Assembly: GCF_947172395.1 (NCBI RefSeq)
Contig: NC_069105.1
Span: forward strand, 5,997,362 to 6,061,361
Reading direction: 5' to 3'
Origin: Bicyclus anynana
Lineage: Eukaryota > Arthropoda > Insecta > Lepidoptera > Nymphalidae
DNA length: 64,000 nt
Part shown: positions 10,621 to 21,629 of the stretch, piece after piece
Numbering within the stretch: the first letter of the stretch is position 1
How the letters are laid out: every line of letters starts with the position of its first letter
The notes under the pieces: model-generated
The model's input: the letters and a program-made list of their open reading frames with translations, nothing else
Told to the model about the DNA's origin: nothing
Database searches by the model: none
Translations under genes and position numbers: made by a program

Positions 10621-11000
10621 TTGAACCCCCTGCATCCAACGAATCCCTGCGACTCGTTGGATGTCGTTAGTCCATCTTGCGAGGAGTCGACCAACACTGC
10701 GCTTTCTAGTGCGGAGTCGCCATTCCAGCACCTTGAGACCCCAGCGTCCTTCGACTCTTCAAACTATATGCCCCACCCATTGCCACTTCAGATTCGCGAC
10801 TTGTTGAGCTATGTCGGTGACTTTGGTTCTTGTGCGGATCTCCTCATTTCTGATTCGATCACGCAGAGATACTTAAAGCATAGCTCGTTCCATCGCCCGC
10901 TGTGTGGCTCTGAGTTTTCAGAGGCCCATAGTTAGAGCACCAAGTTTTGGAACTGGCAACACGCACTGTTCGAAGACTTTTGTCTTCAGGGCAGCTCGTT
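10621..11000 (-). pseudogene. RTE-type LINE, C-terminal end of reverse transcriptase ORF
   Basis: The minus strand reads KVTDIAQQVANLKWQWVGH, then RWGLKVLEWRLRTRKRSVGR and RWTNDIQRVAGIRWMQ, the typical C-terminal end of RTE-clade endonuclease/reverse transcriptase ORFs. In-frame stops occur before KLRATQRAMER, after ERAML and after GHIV. A 5'-truncated dead copy of a mobile element. Confidence 0.75.
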
Positions 11001-11345
11001 CTAAAATATAGATGTGAACAAAATTGAAACGTGCAAAAGTCCGAAAGCGTAAAAAGCGGAGTGTTTAGTTTACGGGCCACACATCCTGCGGTCTGCATTC
11101 TCTCAACGCTGCGGAGTTATTTTTGCGCGAATCGTTTTGCTCGTTTGTGCAGTTTTTGCTCGTTTTGCGCGTTCGCTTCGCACCGTCCGGTCATTCAAGT
11201 GTCTGGTGAGTTTAACTATAAATCTCTTGATGTATGAATCATTTGTGCTTACTTCGATGGCTATTTTTGTACGCAAATATGAAAGTGATAGCTTGCTAAT
11301 GGATATCGAAGCAAGTAAGAACACAAAGTATGTGTATGTTTGAGG
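11001..11345 (+). other. GC-richer single-copy stretch with a donor-like site
   Basis: Several T- and GCG-rich words (TTTTGCTCGTTTTGCGCGTTC) precede GTCTG then GTGAGT at 11206. It could be a 5' non-coding exon and promoter, but there is no TATA box or ATG in place. Small ORFs here overlap on both strands and look fortuitous. Confidence 0.2.
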
Positions 11346-11380
11346 TAACTACTAGTGACCACTTAGGTCAAACTTTACTT

Positions 11381-11686
11381 AATATACTACAGCCTTTCTT
11401 GATGAATACTGTTTACCAACAAACAAATTAAAAATGAGGGTACAAATCACTAGTCATTTAACACCAATAATAATTTTAATTAACTTGGTTTTAAAATAAT
11501 AATAATAATTCTGCTTAATAAGCTTAAAACAATTAGATATGGGTTATATATTTTATATTACATTTTGTAAACAAATAATACATATTTTAAAATAAATAAG
11601 ATATGAAATGACATGCGTTTTCTACCTTCATTTCTTATTTCTTTGTTTGTAAACGGTACTCATCAAGAAAGGCTGTAGTATATATT
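11381..11686. mobile_element. TIR element (MITE) with about 60-bp ends
   Basis: ATATACTACAGCCTTTCTTG at the left is mirrored at the right, with matching TGAT/CATCA and GTTTACxAACAAA blocks further in. The interior is AT-rich and non-coding. Confidence 0.65.
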
Positions 11687-11974
11687 TTGTAAATTTATAT
11701 TATATATTATAGATATTTTGTTGATTTAAGTTAATTTATTTTAAAATAAATGTTGTGGCATGGAAAATCACGTCAAAATCAATGTCAAAAACGATTATCT
11801 TTTGACGTATTTATACATCGTAGACGGAATACACTTAGGTATAGACTCCGGCAAGTATCTTGATCCAAGTAACAGTCATTTACGCAGGTACTAAAAACCA
11901 AAGTGTAACGCGTGCTCCGTGGTGTCCCAGTATATTTAAAATGTCAAATAATTGAAAAATTCGTACGCGAGTAA

Positions 11975-12505
11975 TGTCTTCAACTGTTTTAATTGAATTC
12001 AACTGATTTTAAAAGAAGGTGTGATTGTAATAATATTAATTTCAGGAATAAAAATAAAATTGTTGCACACCACACTAGGTTACAAAAGATTAGTTATTCT
12101 TTTATGGGCAACTGCATACGTTTTTATAATAAACTACCACATAAAGCCTGGAATGTGTCTCAAAAAGTTCAAAGCTTTTATTAAACGCAAGCTTTTATAG
12201 TTTTAATGATTATGTAAATGATGGAAAAGCTTAGTGTTAAACTATAATATACGATTGTGTACGTAGTTTTAAATAAGAAATTGGTGGTGAACAAAAAATA
12301 ATAATCCTTGGCTGAGTTTGTTGTGGGCTCTTCTCGGACCAAGGCGCATTTGGAACCCTCGTAACTTTAATTTTTAGTTTTCGACTTATTATTGATGATT
12401 ATTACCACCATTAGATCAAATTAAATTAACATGGTCCTGACTTTTCAAAAGTGCTCGTAAGCTAAGCCTAATTGAGACAAATAAATTTTGAATTTGAATT
12501 TTGTT
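11975..12505 (+). pseudogene. CR1/Jockey-like LINE 3' end
   Basis: The coding part includes RNKNKIVAHHTRLQKISYSF and then NCIRFYNKLPHKAWN, the usual C-terminus of insect CR1/Jockey-like reverse transcriptase ORFs, followed by a frameshift and stop. The 3' UTR contains GGCTGAGTTTGTTGTGGGCT, and the end is AAATAAATTTTGAATTTGAA. The same UTR occurs at 45963. 5'-truncated and inactive. Confidence 0.65.
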
Positions 12506-12866
12506 ACTATGGTTACACGACGCTAAAGTCCGAAAATGTGTTACTGCGCATAGTTCAACTAACAGGCCGCGTACTATACTTTATATTTGTAAAACACAAA
12601 AGATTTAATACTACAAAAAAGTAGAATACAAAAGACGACCTCATCCCTCTGCGTAGATAATCACTGCTATTCAAAAACTTTTTCATTGTCATTAGAGAAC
12701 ACCGTGTGAAAAATCTTTTCCAATTTTCTAATAATAGAAGCATTACGCATGGACTATGATCGTTGCGATAGCCAGATATATCTAATCTTATTACGGTTAA
12801 AAGGAGAAAGTCCATAAAAAGTCGAGCCAAAACTCAAAGCCCAAAGCCAAGAGCCCAAATTGTACT

Positions 12867-13040
12867 TTTTTTTTTATTATCTACAAGTTAGCCCTTGACT
12901 ACAATCTCACCTGATGGAAGTGATGACTCTAAGATGAAAGCGGGCCAACTTGTTAGGAGTAGGATAAAATCCACACTCTCTTCGGTTTCTACACGAAATC
13001 GTACCGGAACGCTAAATCTAAAGTGGACCGCATGGAGTTG
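12867..13040 (-). mobile_element. SINE-1, head missing
   Basis: A T-run (reverse of the A-rich tail) then TACAAGTTAGCCCTTGACTA and the SINE-1 body to GCTAAATCTAAAGTGGACCG. From 13041 to 13415 I see no feature. Confidence 0.7.
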
Positions 13041-13417
13041 GTGTTAGGAATTATAGAGACTAAATGCTAATTTTCTAGAAAAACAAGGCCTATTCGTGAT
13101 AAATTCATTCTTCAGAAAAAAGACGGCTACAGGCAGGATATGATATACGAGTAAAGTTATATCTACTCGCAGGTTACTAAGTACTATGTTAATTTGGCGA
13201 TCAATAAAACACATAGGCTTTCTACTAAGTGGAAAAATTAAATTATTCATTATTCGTTCAATAGGATTAAAATAAAGTATAAAAAAGTAACTTACTTTAT
13301 TTTATAGGAACATCTAGTGCAGTGTCCGATGATGACCTGTAATAGAAAAATACAAGTTAAAAACATACATTGGTGAAAGTTATATCATTCTAATCCAAAT
13401 TAATAGTTATATTTAAC

Positions 13418-13562
13418 TAGCGGACGCCTGCGACTTCGTACGCGTGGAATTCAGTTTTTCATAAAACCCGCGGGAACCATGGACTTTTCCGGGTTGAAAA
13501 GTAGCCTATGTGTTAATCCAGAGTAAAATCTATTTCCATTCCAAATTTCAGCCTTACACACA
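13418..13562 (-). mobile_element. Lep1-like Helitron, partial
   Basis: CTAGCGGACGCCTGCGACTT at the left is the reverse of the 3' terminus; GTAGCCTATGTGTTAATCCA follows. The 5' end breaks off around 13562. Confidence 0.65.
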
Positions 13563-14119
13563 AACTTTCGGATCATATCATTTGAATTTGTTAAATTTCT
13601 TTTTATTCTATTTACTTAATTTATATATTTTCTTTGAATTAACTGTTATATTTGTCATTTGGCCCACTTTCTGCGCCACGTCTTATATTTAAAGTTAAGA
13701 CTGTGTTCTTGAATTGGCCCTCTTCTTCTTCTTCTTTTTCTTCTTTTCTGGGCCTTTTCCGCACTTGGCCACCAGGGGCTGGTCGTTGTACGTAGGTCGA
13801 ATTGGCTCTAACCAGCTAAGTTATTTGCTAAGTCAAGAAAATCCATTAAATCAAGCTAGTTCGGTAGTTTTAATTATTTGAAAGTGACCAAGTTCACGAA
13901 TGGCACATCGTATCAGTTATCAAACGTAATGCTGAAATAAAGCTATCAACAGATTTTGCATATCAGATTATATAATGAGGTCAACATATCGCTCATCGAG
14001 CTTGTCAATTTTGAAATGATCAGCGATAAATCGTCTCATTTGTTAACTCGATCACTAATCATAGTTTCGGAAGCCAGGGGAGAGTGGTTCTAGAAAACAG
14101 ACTGTTTTTTACTATTTAA
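13563..14119. other. Unassigned stretch with a TTC microsatellite
   Basis: CTTCTTCTTCTTC-type runs occupy about 13720-13750. The rest shows no gene or repeat family I can name. Confidence 0.4.
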
Positions 14120-14325
14120 ACTATCGTGAGTGTTATTCATATTAATTTATTCTTTAACACGGCGAAAACTCAGGTGATACAACGTCGGAGTATTCCCGAC
14201 TAGTTTCAAACGTACACGAGGCCCTTAGTCATGAGCTGGTTCTTGCAACGCAGCACATTCCTAACTGTCGGGCACACTCCGACATTGTATCACGTGAGTT
14301 TTAGCCGTGTTTCATAATAAATGAA
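14120..14325. mobile_element. TIR element (MITE-B), complete
   Basis: Ends of about 45 bases mirror each other: ACACGGCGAAAACTCAGGTG at left against ACACGGCTAAAACTCACGTG in reverse at right. The middle contains CGACTAGTTTC and TAGTCATGAGCTGGTTCTTG, shared with 40185-40353. Non-coding. Confidence 0.7.
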
Positions 14326-14439
14326 ACTTTGTTTTTTTTTTATTGCAGAAAGCTTGGCGGCAGAAAGTAACTTCTTCTATACGAGCTTTGACACAGAGCT
14401 CTACTATAACACTATTTTACAATATTGAATCATCAATCA

Positions 14440-14520
14440 ATTACGACGGTGATTTAAAATTAAAATTAAGGTACTGTTCTTGCTGAATAAACGATAGGTA
14501 TTTGACTTTGACTTTAATTG
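14440..14520 (+). repeat. LINE tail remnant
   Basis: AAACGATAGGTATTTGACTT followed by TGACTTTAATTG resembles the AAATAAATGAATTTTGA ending of the CR1/Jockey-like LINEs. A weak match. Confidence 0.35.
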
Positions 14521-14576
14521 TAAGTCAATGTTTGGACAGAATAAGTCTGTCTGGTCTGTTAGCTGCTAATTGATTG

Positions 14577-14760
14577 AATATTGTAAATGCGAAAGTAAGT
14601 CTACCTGTCTGTCTTTCACCTTTTCACGGCTAGACGGCTGAACCTATCAAGATGAATTTTGGTATAATGATTAATGGGACTTTGGAGCAAAATATAGGGT
14701 ACTTTTTGACCCTAAAACAATGTTGAAAGTTTGTATGGAAAGACCTTAATTTTATTGAAT
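14577..14760 (+). mobile_element. Helitron-like 5' half, degenerate
   Basis: GTAAATGCGAAAGTAAGTCT, ACGGCTAGACGGCTGAACC and GATGAATTTTGGTATAATGA follow the order of another common lepidopteran Helitron-like repeat. The 3' CTAG end is missing. Confidence 0.45.
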
Positions 14761-14769
14761 GACAAGTAA

Positions 14770-15045
14770 AGTTAGCCCTTGACTGTTATCTCACCTGATG
14801 TTAAGTGACGATGCAGTCTAAGATGGAAGCAGGCTTAATTGGAAGAGTTGCAAGTTTATTCTACCCATACTTCTGTTGGGTTCTACGCGGCGTTCTAGGA
14901 TGGTAACTAACCACGGTCGATGTTTACCACTAGACCAGACCTAGGCCAATTTGAACATTATAAAATACTAAAATGAGCCAAGCTGGGAATCGAACCCAGG
15001 CCCTCTGTTGAGAAATACAGCACTACCAACTGTGTCAAAAAATAA
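14770..15045 (-). mobile_element. SINE-1 body with a different tRNA-like head
   Basis: The 3' body is SINE-1 (GTTAGCCCTTGACTGTTATC and onward). The head, read on the minus strand, is CACAGTTGGTAGTGCTGTAT ... GGTTCGATTCCCAGCTTGGC, not the TGGCGCAGTGG head of other SINE-1 copies. The B-box is intact. Confidence 0.6.
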
Positions 15046-15243
15046 GGATCCTTTCAACTGTTAAGTACCTCCACCAAGTAAGGTATGAGCCCAATATTGC
15101 TCAAAACTGGATCTGGTTATGCTTAGGGTAGCCAAAAAAACTACAGAACCACTCAACCTTAAGATACTCAGTTAGTACCCAAAATTTTAAACTACTGTGA
15201 GATAGTAATAGTACAGTAATACCTAAGGTGTTGAAATACTAAC

Positions 15244-15359
15244 AGTGAAGGGAAATATAGTCAAAATTTCCGTCCGTGGCGTCGGAGATGTCCCTAGTTG
15301 GCGTGTCTTGAAATTTGTCTATTTCTCTTCACGAGATTAGGTATCGCGTTGGTCGCATG
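15244..15359. mobile_element. TIR element (MITE-A), short complete copy
   Basis: AGTGAAGGGAAATATAGTCA at left is mirrored by TTGTCTATTTCTCTTCACGA at right, which continues to TTGGTCGCATGT. About 116 bases. Flanking sequence 15046-15243 and 15360-15740 is unassigned. Confidence 0.6.
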
Positions 15360-15740
15360 TTGGCACCGTTGGCTGAGAGTGCTGGGAATTCTTCTGAGGC
15401 TAAATCTATTACTAAATCGAAAGTTAGTATTTTGTAAAAGATACAAAAATAAATCACAGATCAGAATCATTTAGGAAAGCGTGATAACCGTACCCATAAA
15501 ATCGTCTCCAATATCGCTGCTCGATATTTCCAAAGAGCAAAAAAAACCGTAGCAAAAGCAAAGATAGCGAAGCGAACAATTTATCAGACTTGTAGATTAA
15601 AATCGGATCGTGACCGAGTGATATTTGTGCAAAACACGGCACAGCGGGGGACGGGGGGACAAATTGCGGAGACTTCTTATAGATATTATAGCTGTGATAT
15701 TATTGATGTATAATAAGATTCTTGTAAGTCTTTTACGTAC

Positions 15741-16035
15741 GTGATAGTCCAGTGGATATGACCTCTGCCTCCGATTCCGGAGAGTGGTGGGTTCGAATCC
15801 GGTCCGGGGCATGCACCTCCAACTTTTCAGTTGGGTGCATTTTAAGAAAACTAAATATCACGTGTCTCAAACGGTGAAGGAAAACATCGTGAGGAAACCT
15901 GCATACCAGAGAATGTTCTCTGCGTGTGTTAAGTCTGGCAATCCGCATTGGGCCAGCGTGGTGGACTATTGGCCTAACCCCTCTCATTCTGAGAAGAGAC
16001 TCGAGCTCAGCAGTGAGCCAATTATGGGTTGATAA
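15741..16035 (+). mobile_element. SINE-2, full length
   Basis: A-box TAGTCCAGTGGATATGACC near 15745 and B-box GGTTCGAATCC near 15790 (a polymerase III internal promoter), then the full body to CAGTGAGCCAATTATGGGTT. The best plus-strand reference copy in the window. Confidence 0.8.
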
Positions 16036-16094
16036 CGAAGTATTTTACAAGATATACTTTGGAGAGAGCACAGGAACTTTACAATGTAGTTCCT

Positions 16095-16345
16095 CCATCC
16101 CCATTCTACCACAGCAGACGCCGCGAAAAATGGCACCCCTTTGTTGTCGACATCCAGTCAACTTTCAAGTAACGTTTTGCATACAACATTTCTAATAAGA
16201 ACTGCTAAGATGTGGAATACCCTTTCGGCGTTTGTTTCCTGACACGTACAATTTCAGCACTTTCAAGGCAAGAGTGAATAGGTATTTTCTAGGCAAGCGC
16301 GCTTCATGTTAGACCTTATCATTGGTATCCATCAGACATGATTGT
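16095..16345 (+). pseudogene. Non-LTR reverse transcriptase C-terminal end
   Basis: Translation with one frame change gives FVVDIQSTFK, then TFLIRTAKMWNTLSAFVFP and TYNFSTFKARVNRYFLGKR, the RTAxxWNxLP...VFP signature of insect CR1/Jockey-like LINE ORF2 ends. A frameshift near 16160 and a stop after RASC. Inactive fragment. Confidence 0.6.
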
Positions 16346-16348
16346 AGT

Positions 16349-16440
16349 CGACATAAGACTGCCTCATTGGTCTAGTTTAGCCTATGTGGCTTCCGATAAC
16401 GAGGTCCTGGATTCGAGTCCGGAGCCAAGCAATCAAATAC
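16349..16440 (+). mobile_element. tRNA-like head of another SINE (SINE-5)
   Basis: GCCTCATTGGTCTAGTTTAG gives an A-box-like segment and CCTGGATTCGAGTCCGGAGC a B-box. There is no cloverleaf good enough for a functional tRNA. A weakly similar tRNA-like piece lies near 18555-18640. Confidence 0.45.
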
Positions 16441-16750
16441 GGAACGTGAAAGGTCTTATCTTTTGTAAAACACGCCACCTTATTATAGCTATCATATTCG
16501 AGACCTATTGATGGAAGACCTGCGACTTATTTGGACTGCTCATTGGTGCACTCTCCATATATGGCTTTATCCTGGTTGAAGTCCTGAGTCGGGCTATAAA
16601 ATAATAAAACCCGTTGAAACAGTATGATGGGTCTAAGCTCCACATCCCCCATTGTGCAAAAGTACAAAAGACGGCGACACGTCATGAGGAGGGCGGGGGT
16701 TGGGTTACAAATTGCGGGACTTTCGGGGACATCTTAGGGTTCATTTACAC

Positions 16751-16811
16751 GAGCAGAAACTGCTGCCGACAACGGCAGTCGACTGCAGTCTCCGGTAGCA
16801 GTTTTTGCTCT
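16751..16811. repeat. Nested palindrome (cruciform-prone)
   Basis: GAGCAGAAACTGCTGCCG is mirrored by CGGTAGCAGTTTTTGCTC, and the loop holds a second palindrome around GCAGTCGACTGC. Confidence 0.6.
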
Positions 16812-16838
16812 ATACTAACTATAAAAACATAAAAACTT

Positions 16839-16857
16839 GTGTGTGTGTGTGTGTGTC
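16839..16857. repeat. GT dinucleotide microsatellite
   Basis: About nine GT units. The stretch from here to 17590 is otherwise AT-rich, with a fragment of the AGGAGGAGGTTCTA repeat near 17520 and no gene. Confidence 0.8.
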
Positions 16858-17594
16858 TTGGATAATGTACAACTGCGACTATTACCCCGCATGTTGACCG
16901 TACATGCCCAGACGGGAGTTATTTCAGTCGGCTGTTGTTTGATGTACCGAAATACACCGTGTCGCTGACTGAAAGAAAACCAGAGGTATAAACATGTTAA
17001 GTCCATTAAACTCGTATATCTTCATATGGAAATAAACACACGTTTTACTACGCTGATAGTTGAACGTATGTTTTTGCTTAGACTGGCTTTTTATTTTTTT
17101 TTTACACATAATAGTTTAGACATCAGTAGGTCATGCAAGAAAAAGACAAAAGCGACACAAAAATTATAATAATTAAATTCAATGATTTGAATTAATATAT
17201 ATTTGAATAAAGACCGATTCTTGCGAATAAAAAATTTTAATAAAAAAAATCTTTTAAACCTAAAAGCGAAAAATAATATCATTTAAGTTATTCGATGATA
17301 TGTTTCCTTTATCACAAACACAAACACTAGTGGTGAGTGTTGTAGTGGTATAAAAATATTAATGGAAAAAATATAAAACGCTTTTGCTCGATTTATCCAG
17401 GATCCCATCATCAGATCCTGATGGTGACAATGACCACTTCAGAGTATACACATTTAAACAAAAAAATAATCAAAATTGGTTAAGAAATGACGAAGTTATG
17501 AGGTAACAAACATAATTTAGAACCTCCTCCTTTTTTTGATGTCGGTTAATAAATAAATAATTTGAATATTGACACAGAATAAATCTCATTTAGT

Positions 17595-17878
17595 CGTCTT
17601 CATCATTAACAATCCATATTCGGCTCACTATTGAGAGTTGAGGGATATCTCCAAACAGAATGAGAAGGGTTAGGCCTTAGGCCACCACACTGGCCCAACG
17701 CGGATTGACAGACTTCACACACGCAGAAAAATAAAAAAAAACTCAGGTATAAGGTATCTCAATTTCTTAAAATGCACATAACTGAAAAGTTGGAGGTGCA
17801 TGCCCCGGACCGGATTCGAACCTACGCTCTCCGGATCGAAGACAGAGGTCATATCCACTGGGCTATCACGGCTCATTA
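17595..17878 (-). mobile_element. SINE-2, near full length
   Basis: Minus strand: A-box TAGCCCAGTGGATATGACC and B-box GGTTCGAATCC near the right end, body to the left. Small indels only. Confidence 0.75.
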
Positions 17879-17975
17879 ACTATGCTATAGTTTTGTAACT
17901 TAACGATCACGCTCAAGTCTCAATTTTATAAATGAAAGGCATCCATTTTTCGTACTATACGTTAAAATCGATACA

Positions 17976-18187
17976 ATTTTTTTTTATTCTTTACAAGTTA
18001 GTCCTTAACTACAATCTCACCTGATGGCAAGTGATGACGCAATCTAAAATGGAAGCGGCCTGAAAATCCACACTCCTTTCGGTTTCTACACGGCATCGTA
18101 CCGGAACACTAAATTGCTTGGCGGTACGTCTTTGCCGGTAGGGTGGTAACTAGCCACGGGCGTAGCCTCCCACCAGCTAAACAATAC
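17976..18187 (-). mobile_element. SINE-1, head missing
   Basis: T-run, then TTAGTCCTTAACTACAATCT, and the body to TAGCCTCCCACCAGC, where it ends before the tRNA-like head. 18188-18550 holds no feature I can name. Confidence 0.7.
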
Positions 18188-18768
18188 AAGGTAACCAATT
18201 ATACAGTCTATAGTGAAACGCGCTTTCCTAGAAGATACCTATTCACTCATAACTTGAAGATATTGGAGGTGATAAGGAAAACAGAACATGGCAAGGCATC
18301 CATATCTTTTGTTTTTTAAAATCTTGAAGCTTGGAGACAAAGTAACAAGCAATGCCATAGATATAAAAGTTAGACTTTACAACCCACAGTTACGTTAGTT
18401 ACAGCCCCAGCGCAAAAGGAAATAGACGCCAACTGAAGTAATCCCGGACATTTTTCCCGGAACGCCGCGTTCCGGAACGCTGGCTCGCAAATAGGATATC
18501 CGCAACCTTTATACAAAAACATATTTCACTATCGTACTGTAACGTGATGGGAATTTGTTTAGCCAACGAGATGTCCGATTTAGACCTCGATAGCGCCAAT
18601 GTTAACGGGAGGTCCTAAGTTCGATCCCGGCCTAATGAATTATTGTGATTCTTACGAGTATTTCTAACATGAGCTTTATGAAAAGGACAAAAAAAATACA
18701 TGGTTAATATTTCTTGTTTTTTTTAAAAAACATTTTTAATATTTTTTTGGGAACTAGTAGTGCTAAAA

Positions 18769-18939
18769 TGCGACCAATCAAATAATCTCGTGTAGAGAAA
18801 TAGACAAACTTCAACCAATGCCAGCGCAAGCGCAAATACCGCTATTTTTAATGCGTTGAAACGAAAAAGATGACTGGGACAACGCCGCCATAGGTCGTCA
18901 ATTTTGTCTATTTCCCTTCATTTTTCATTTGATTGCATG
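18769..18939. mobile_element. TIR element (MITE-A), complete
   Basis: ATGCGACCAATCAAATAATC then GAGAAATAGACAAA at the left; the mirror TTTGTCTATTTCCCTTCA then CAAATG-type end and TTGCATGT at the right. Interior 90 bases, non-coding. Confidence 0.65.
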
Positions 18940-19540
18940 TGAGTACTGCTGAATAACGGGAGAGGTATGAAATCCGAATGGATTTTATCGTACCCGTTTG
19001 CTTAATATCTCAAGCCTCAGTATCAATACCACTCTGTTGTCACATTAGCATTAAGTAGACACGTCTGTCTCCACCGCTGCCTACCACACGACTAACTTGA
19101 GTCCCGTATATTAAACTCACCTCAATGCGGGTAGTATATAACAGATTGAATGTTTAACAGAAAACTACCAACAAGGACCTCATTGGATAGCTGAAGCATC
19201 ATGATGTTCTGAGTAAGTGTTCTGGGTCGAACTATCGAATGATTAGAATGTAGTTTTTCTTCCTTCCACGAACATCTTAGTAGTTCTCAGTAAGGAAGTT
19301 AGGAAAAGAGACCTTGGACACTTAAGTCCCTTGAAAGGTAACTAATAATTTATATAAAAAAAATTCGATCAACTTACGTGAGCACTCAACTAATCTTGCC
19401 CTCTTAGTTACCTTTCGATATTATTTATAAGGAAAACGGAAATAAATTCAATACGGCATGAACCTTTCATAATTGCGTTATGTATCTAAAAAGATGCTTT
19501 TATTAGATCTCATCTGACCCTTGGGGCCAGCACTTGTAGG
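18940..19540. other. Unassigned stretch
   Basis: No gene or known repeat. One inverted pair (GAAAGGTAACTAA near 19335 and TTAGTTACCTTTC near 19410) is separated by about 65 AT-rich bases. Confidence 0.35.
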
Positions 19541-19549
19541 GACTACTGG

Positions 19550-19850
19550 TTAGGAAAGTATATAGGTGAGAAAGGCGGGCGGAAAGCTTATAAAATGTAG
19601 AGCTTTGACCCACCATAGTGAGTAACTATTGTTAGAAATAAATAGTCTGAGCAGGATATGACGTCGGGTCTTCTCCGGCCCGTGTAGCACGGGGCGGGGG
19701 TACGGATCTCGAGCCAATGCCTCCTTGCCCGGGCATGTCGCGGGGGATCTTGCTCCCCCGGTGTTTTCTTTCAACCCCTCCTGGGGTTAAGGCTTTTTAG
19801 CCTAAGGGTTTGGAATTGAAACAAATCCGTTGGCCCCGCGAGATTGACTG
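19550..19850. other. GC-rich island of unknown nature
   Basis: GC-rich runs (CGGGGCGGGGG, CGCGGGGGATCTTGCTCCCC) contrast with AT-rich surroundings. A 74-codon minus ORF (19774-19550) crosses it but shows no domain; likely a fragment of an older mobile element. Confidence 0.3.
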
Positions 19851-20000
19851 CGATTCGATATGACGTCACTCCACTATCTCGTGGTGACTCGTCCCGACGC
19901 TAGGTGGCGCTGGTTGTTTTCATGCAGAGTGGTAGTGGTTGGACGGAGGCGACTGGTGGGGTCGCTCGACGTACGGTCGGTGGCAGTGTTCTGCCGTAAT

Positions 20001-20285
20001 AGCCCTGTGTATATGACCTCTGCCTCTGATTCTGGAAGGGGTGGTGGTGGTCTAATCCGGCCCGGGGCATGCACCTCTAACTTCTCACTTATGTGCATTT
20101 TAAGAATTTAAATATTACGTGTCTTGAAGGAAAAACATCGCGAGAAATTCTGCATACCAGCGAATTTTCTTAACTGTCTGCGTGTGTGAAGTCTGCCAAT
20201 CCGCGTGGTAGACTTTTGGCCTAACCCCTCTTATTCTGAGAGACTCGGGCTCAGAAGTGAGCCGAATATGGATTGATAGTAATGA
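20001..20285 (+). mobile_element. SINE-2, head partly lost
   Basis: Starts at TATGACCTCTGCCTCTGATT, with a degraded B-box (GGTCTAATCC), then the body. The A-box is not preserved. Confidence 0.65.
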
Positions 20286-20439
20286 CTATCTGCGCTAGAG
20301 TGGTCGTTAAATCGTAGTAGAAGTTTTTAAAGATCTGATAAACATCGCTGGCGAAGCAGCTAAGCTAACGCTTAACCCTATTATAAAATCTCATACGTGC
20401 AACGTTTCATACGATGCTATCTCACAGTGAGATGAGATA

Positions 20440-20464
20440 GGGGGGGGGGGTGCTGGGGGGGGGG
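20440..20464 (+). repeat. Two G-runs
   Basis: Eleven G, TGCT, ten G. Could form a G-quadruplex; equally a replication-slippage tract. Confidence 0.7.
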
Positions 20465-20610
20465 CGTAATGAAGTGGACGAGGCACGCCGAGTTATATCA
20501 ACGCTCAAGTGGTTCATTTGCAGTTTATGTAATATAGTAATTTTTGAGGTTAGTTTTACTTCGGGCGGTGTTTCTGGCTTAGTGAAAGTTACTCCTGTAA
20601 CGACACCAAC

Positions 20611-20662
20611 AGCATAAGCCTCGCTTTTTGCACACATGTGGGCAAAAAGCGAGGCTTATGCT
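20611..20662. repeat. Perfect 21-bp inverted repeat
   Basis: GCATAAGCCTCGCTTTTTGC is mirrored without mismatch after a 10-base spacer that itself contains CACATGTG. Not part of any family recognised here. Confidence 0.75.
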
Positions 20663-20788
20663 AGCAACCCACGGTCCGACAAGCCCACATGGCTATAGCG
20701 CTATAAGCTTGACATCCGGTAAAACTGATCGTGTGTTTGTCGCGATCTGCATGATGTTATGTTTCTACATAATATGCAACAATTGACT

Positions 20789-21062
20789 GCCTCTGTGGCG
20801 CAGTGATGTGCCGTTTACAAGACCTGGGTTTGATCCCCGGCTGGGCCGATTGAGGTTTTCTTAATTGGTCTGGTTGGCACCCTACCGACGAATGACGTAC
20901 CACCAAGCGATGTAGCGTTCCGGTACGATGTCGTGTAGAAACCGATAGGGTGTTGATTTTCATCCTACTCCTTGCAAGTTAGCCCGCTTCCATCTTATAT
21001 TGCATCATCACTTACCATCAGGTGAGATTGTAATTAAGGGCTAACTTGTAGAGAATAAAAAA
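20789..21062 (+). mobile_element. SINE-1, full length
   Basis: Head TGGCGCAGTGATGTG (A-box) and GGTTTGATCCCCGGCTGGGC (B-box with one change), then the entire body to GGGCTAACTTGTAGAGAATA. From here to 21600 the sequence is AT-rich and unassigned. Confidence 0.78.
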
Positions 21063-21629
21063 GACATTGGATGGAGAGTGGCTAGCATTAACTCTAAAAT
21101 GCTTACTTACGTATTTTACTTGCTTGTTTTTGTAAATGGTCCCATAACTAAAGATCGGTTATTATCAGTAAAGTGCCAACGGAGTAATTTTTACTCCTCT
21201 TATCTTAATTGAATCTTATATTAAACACAAACAATAGAAAGATGAAATGTAGTCACGATTCTGAACAGTTTAGTGCTATCAAATTACTCAACAGTTTCTT
21301 TGACGATGGAAATTTTAAATTGCTAGGCAGTATTTCTGAAAGCTACATTTATATTTTTAGATACTTTTTATAGTACACCTAAATACGAAACCTTAAGTTA
21401 ACCCAAGATGAGCACAGAATCTAGTAAATTCTGATTATAAATACATCTCTCATTACTACACTACAAGACTTTAATTTTGTGATCTTGCGTAAAGATCGAA
21501 TAGTGAATAATTATTGATTTAAATTGCTATTTCTAATACAATTTTTTTTTAGTATTGAAAATTTTAGAATCAAGATTTTGCCTACTAATGATTAGTACCT
21601 TCGTTTGCTATTTTTTGCACATCAAACAG

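Noticed and set aside
10621..10935. 104-codon plus-strand ORF
   Set aside because: Antisense of an RTE LINE fragment on the minus strand.
17390..17460. Possible fourth member of the peptide family, from a reversed CTCTGAAGTGGTCATTG word
   Set aside because: No TATAAATA at the right distance, no ATG plus GTAAGT, and no signal-peptide exon nearby.
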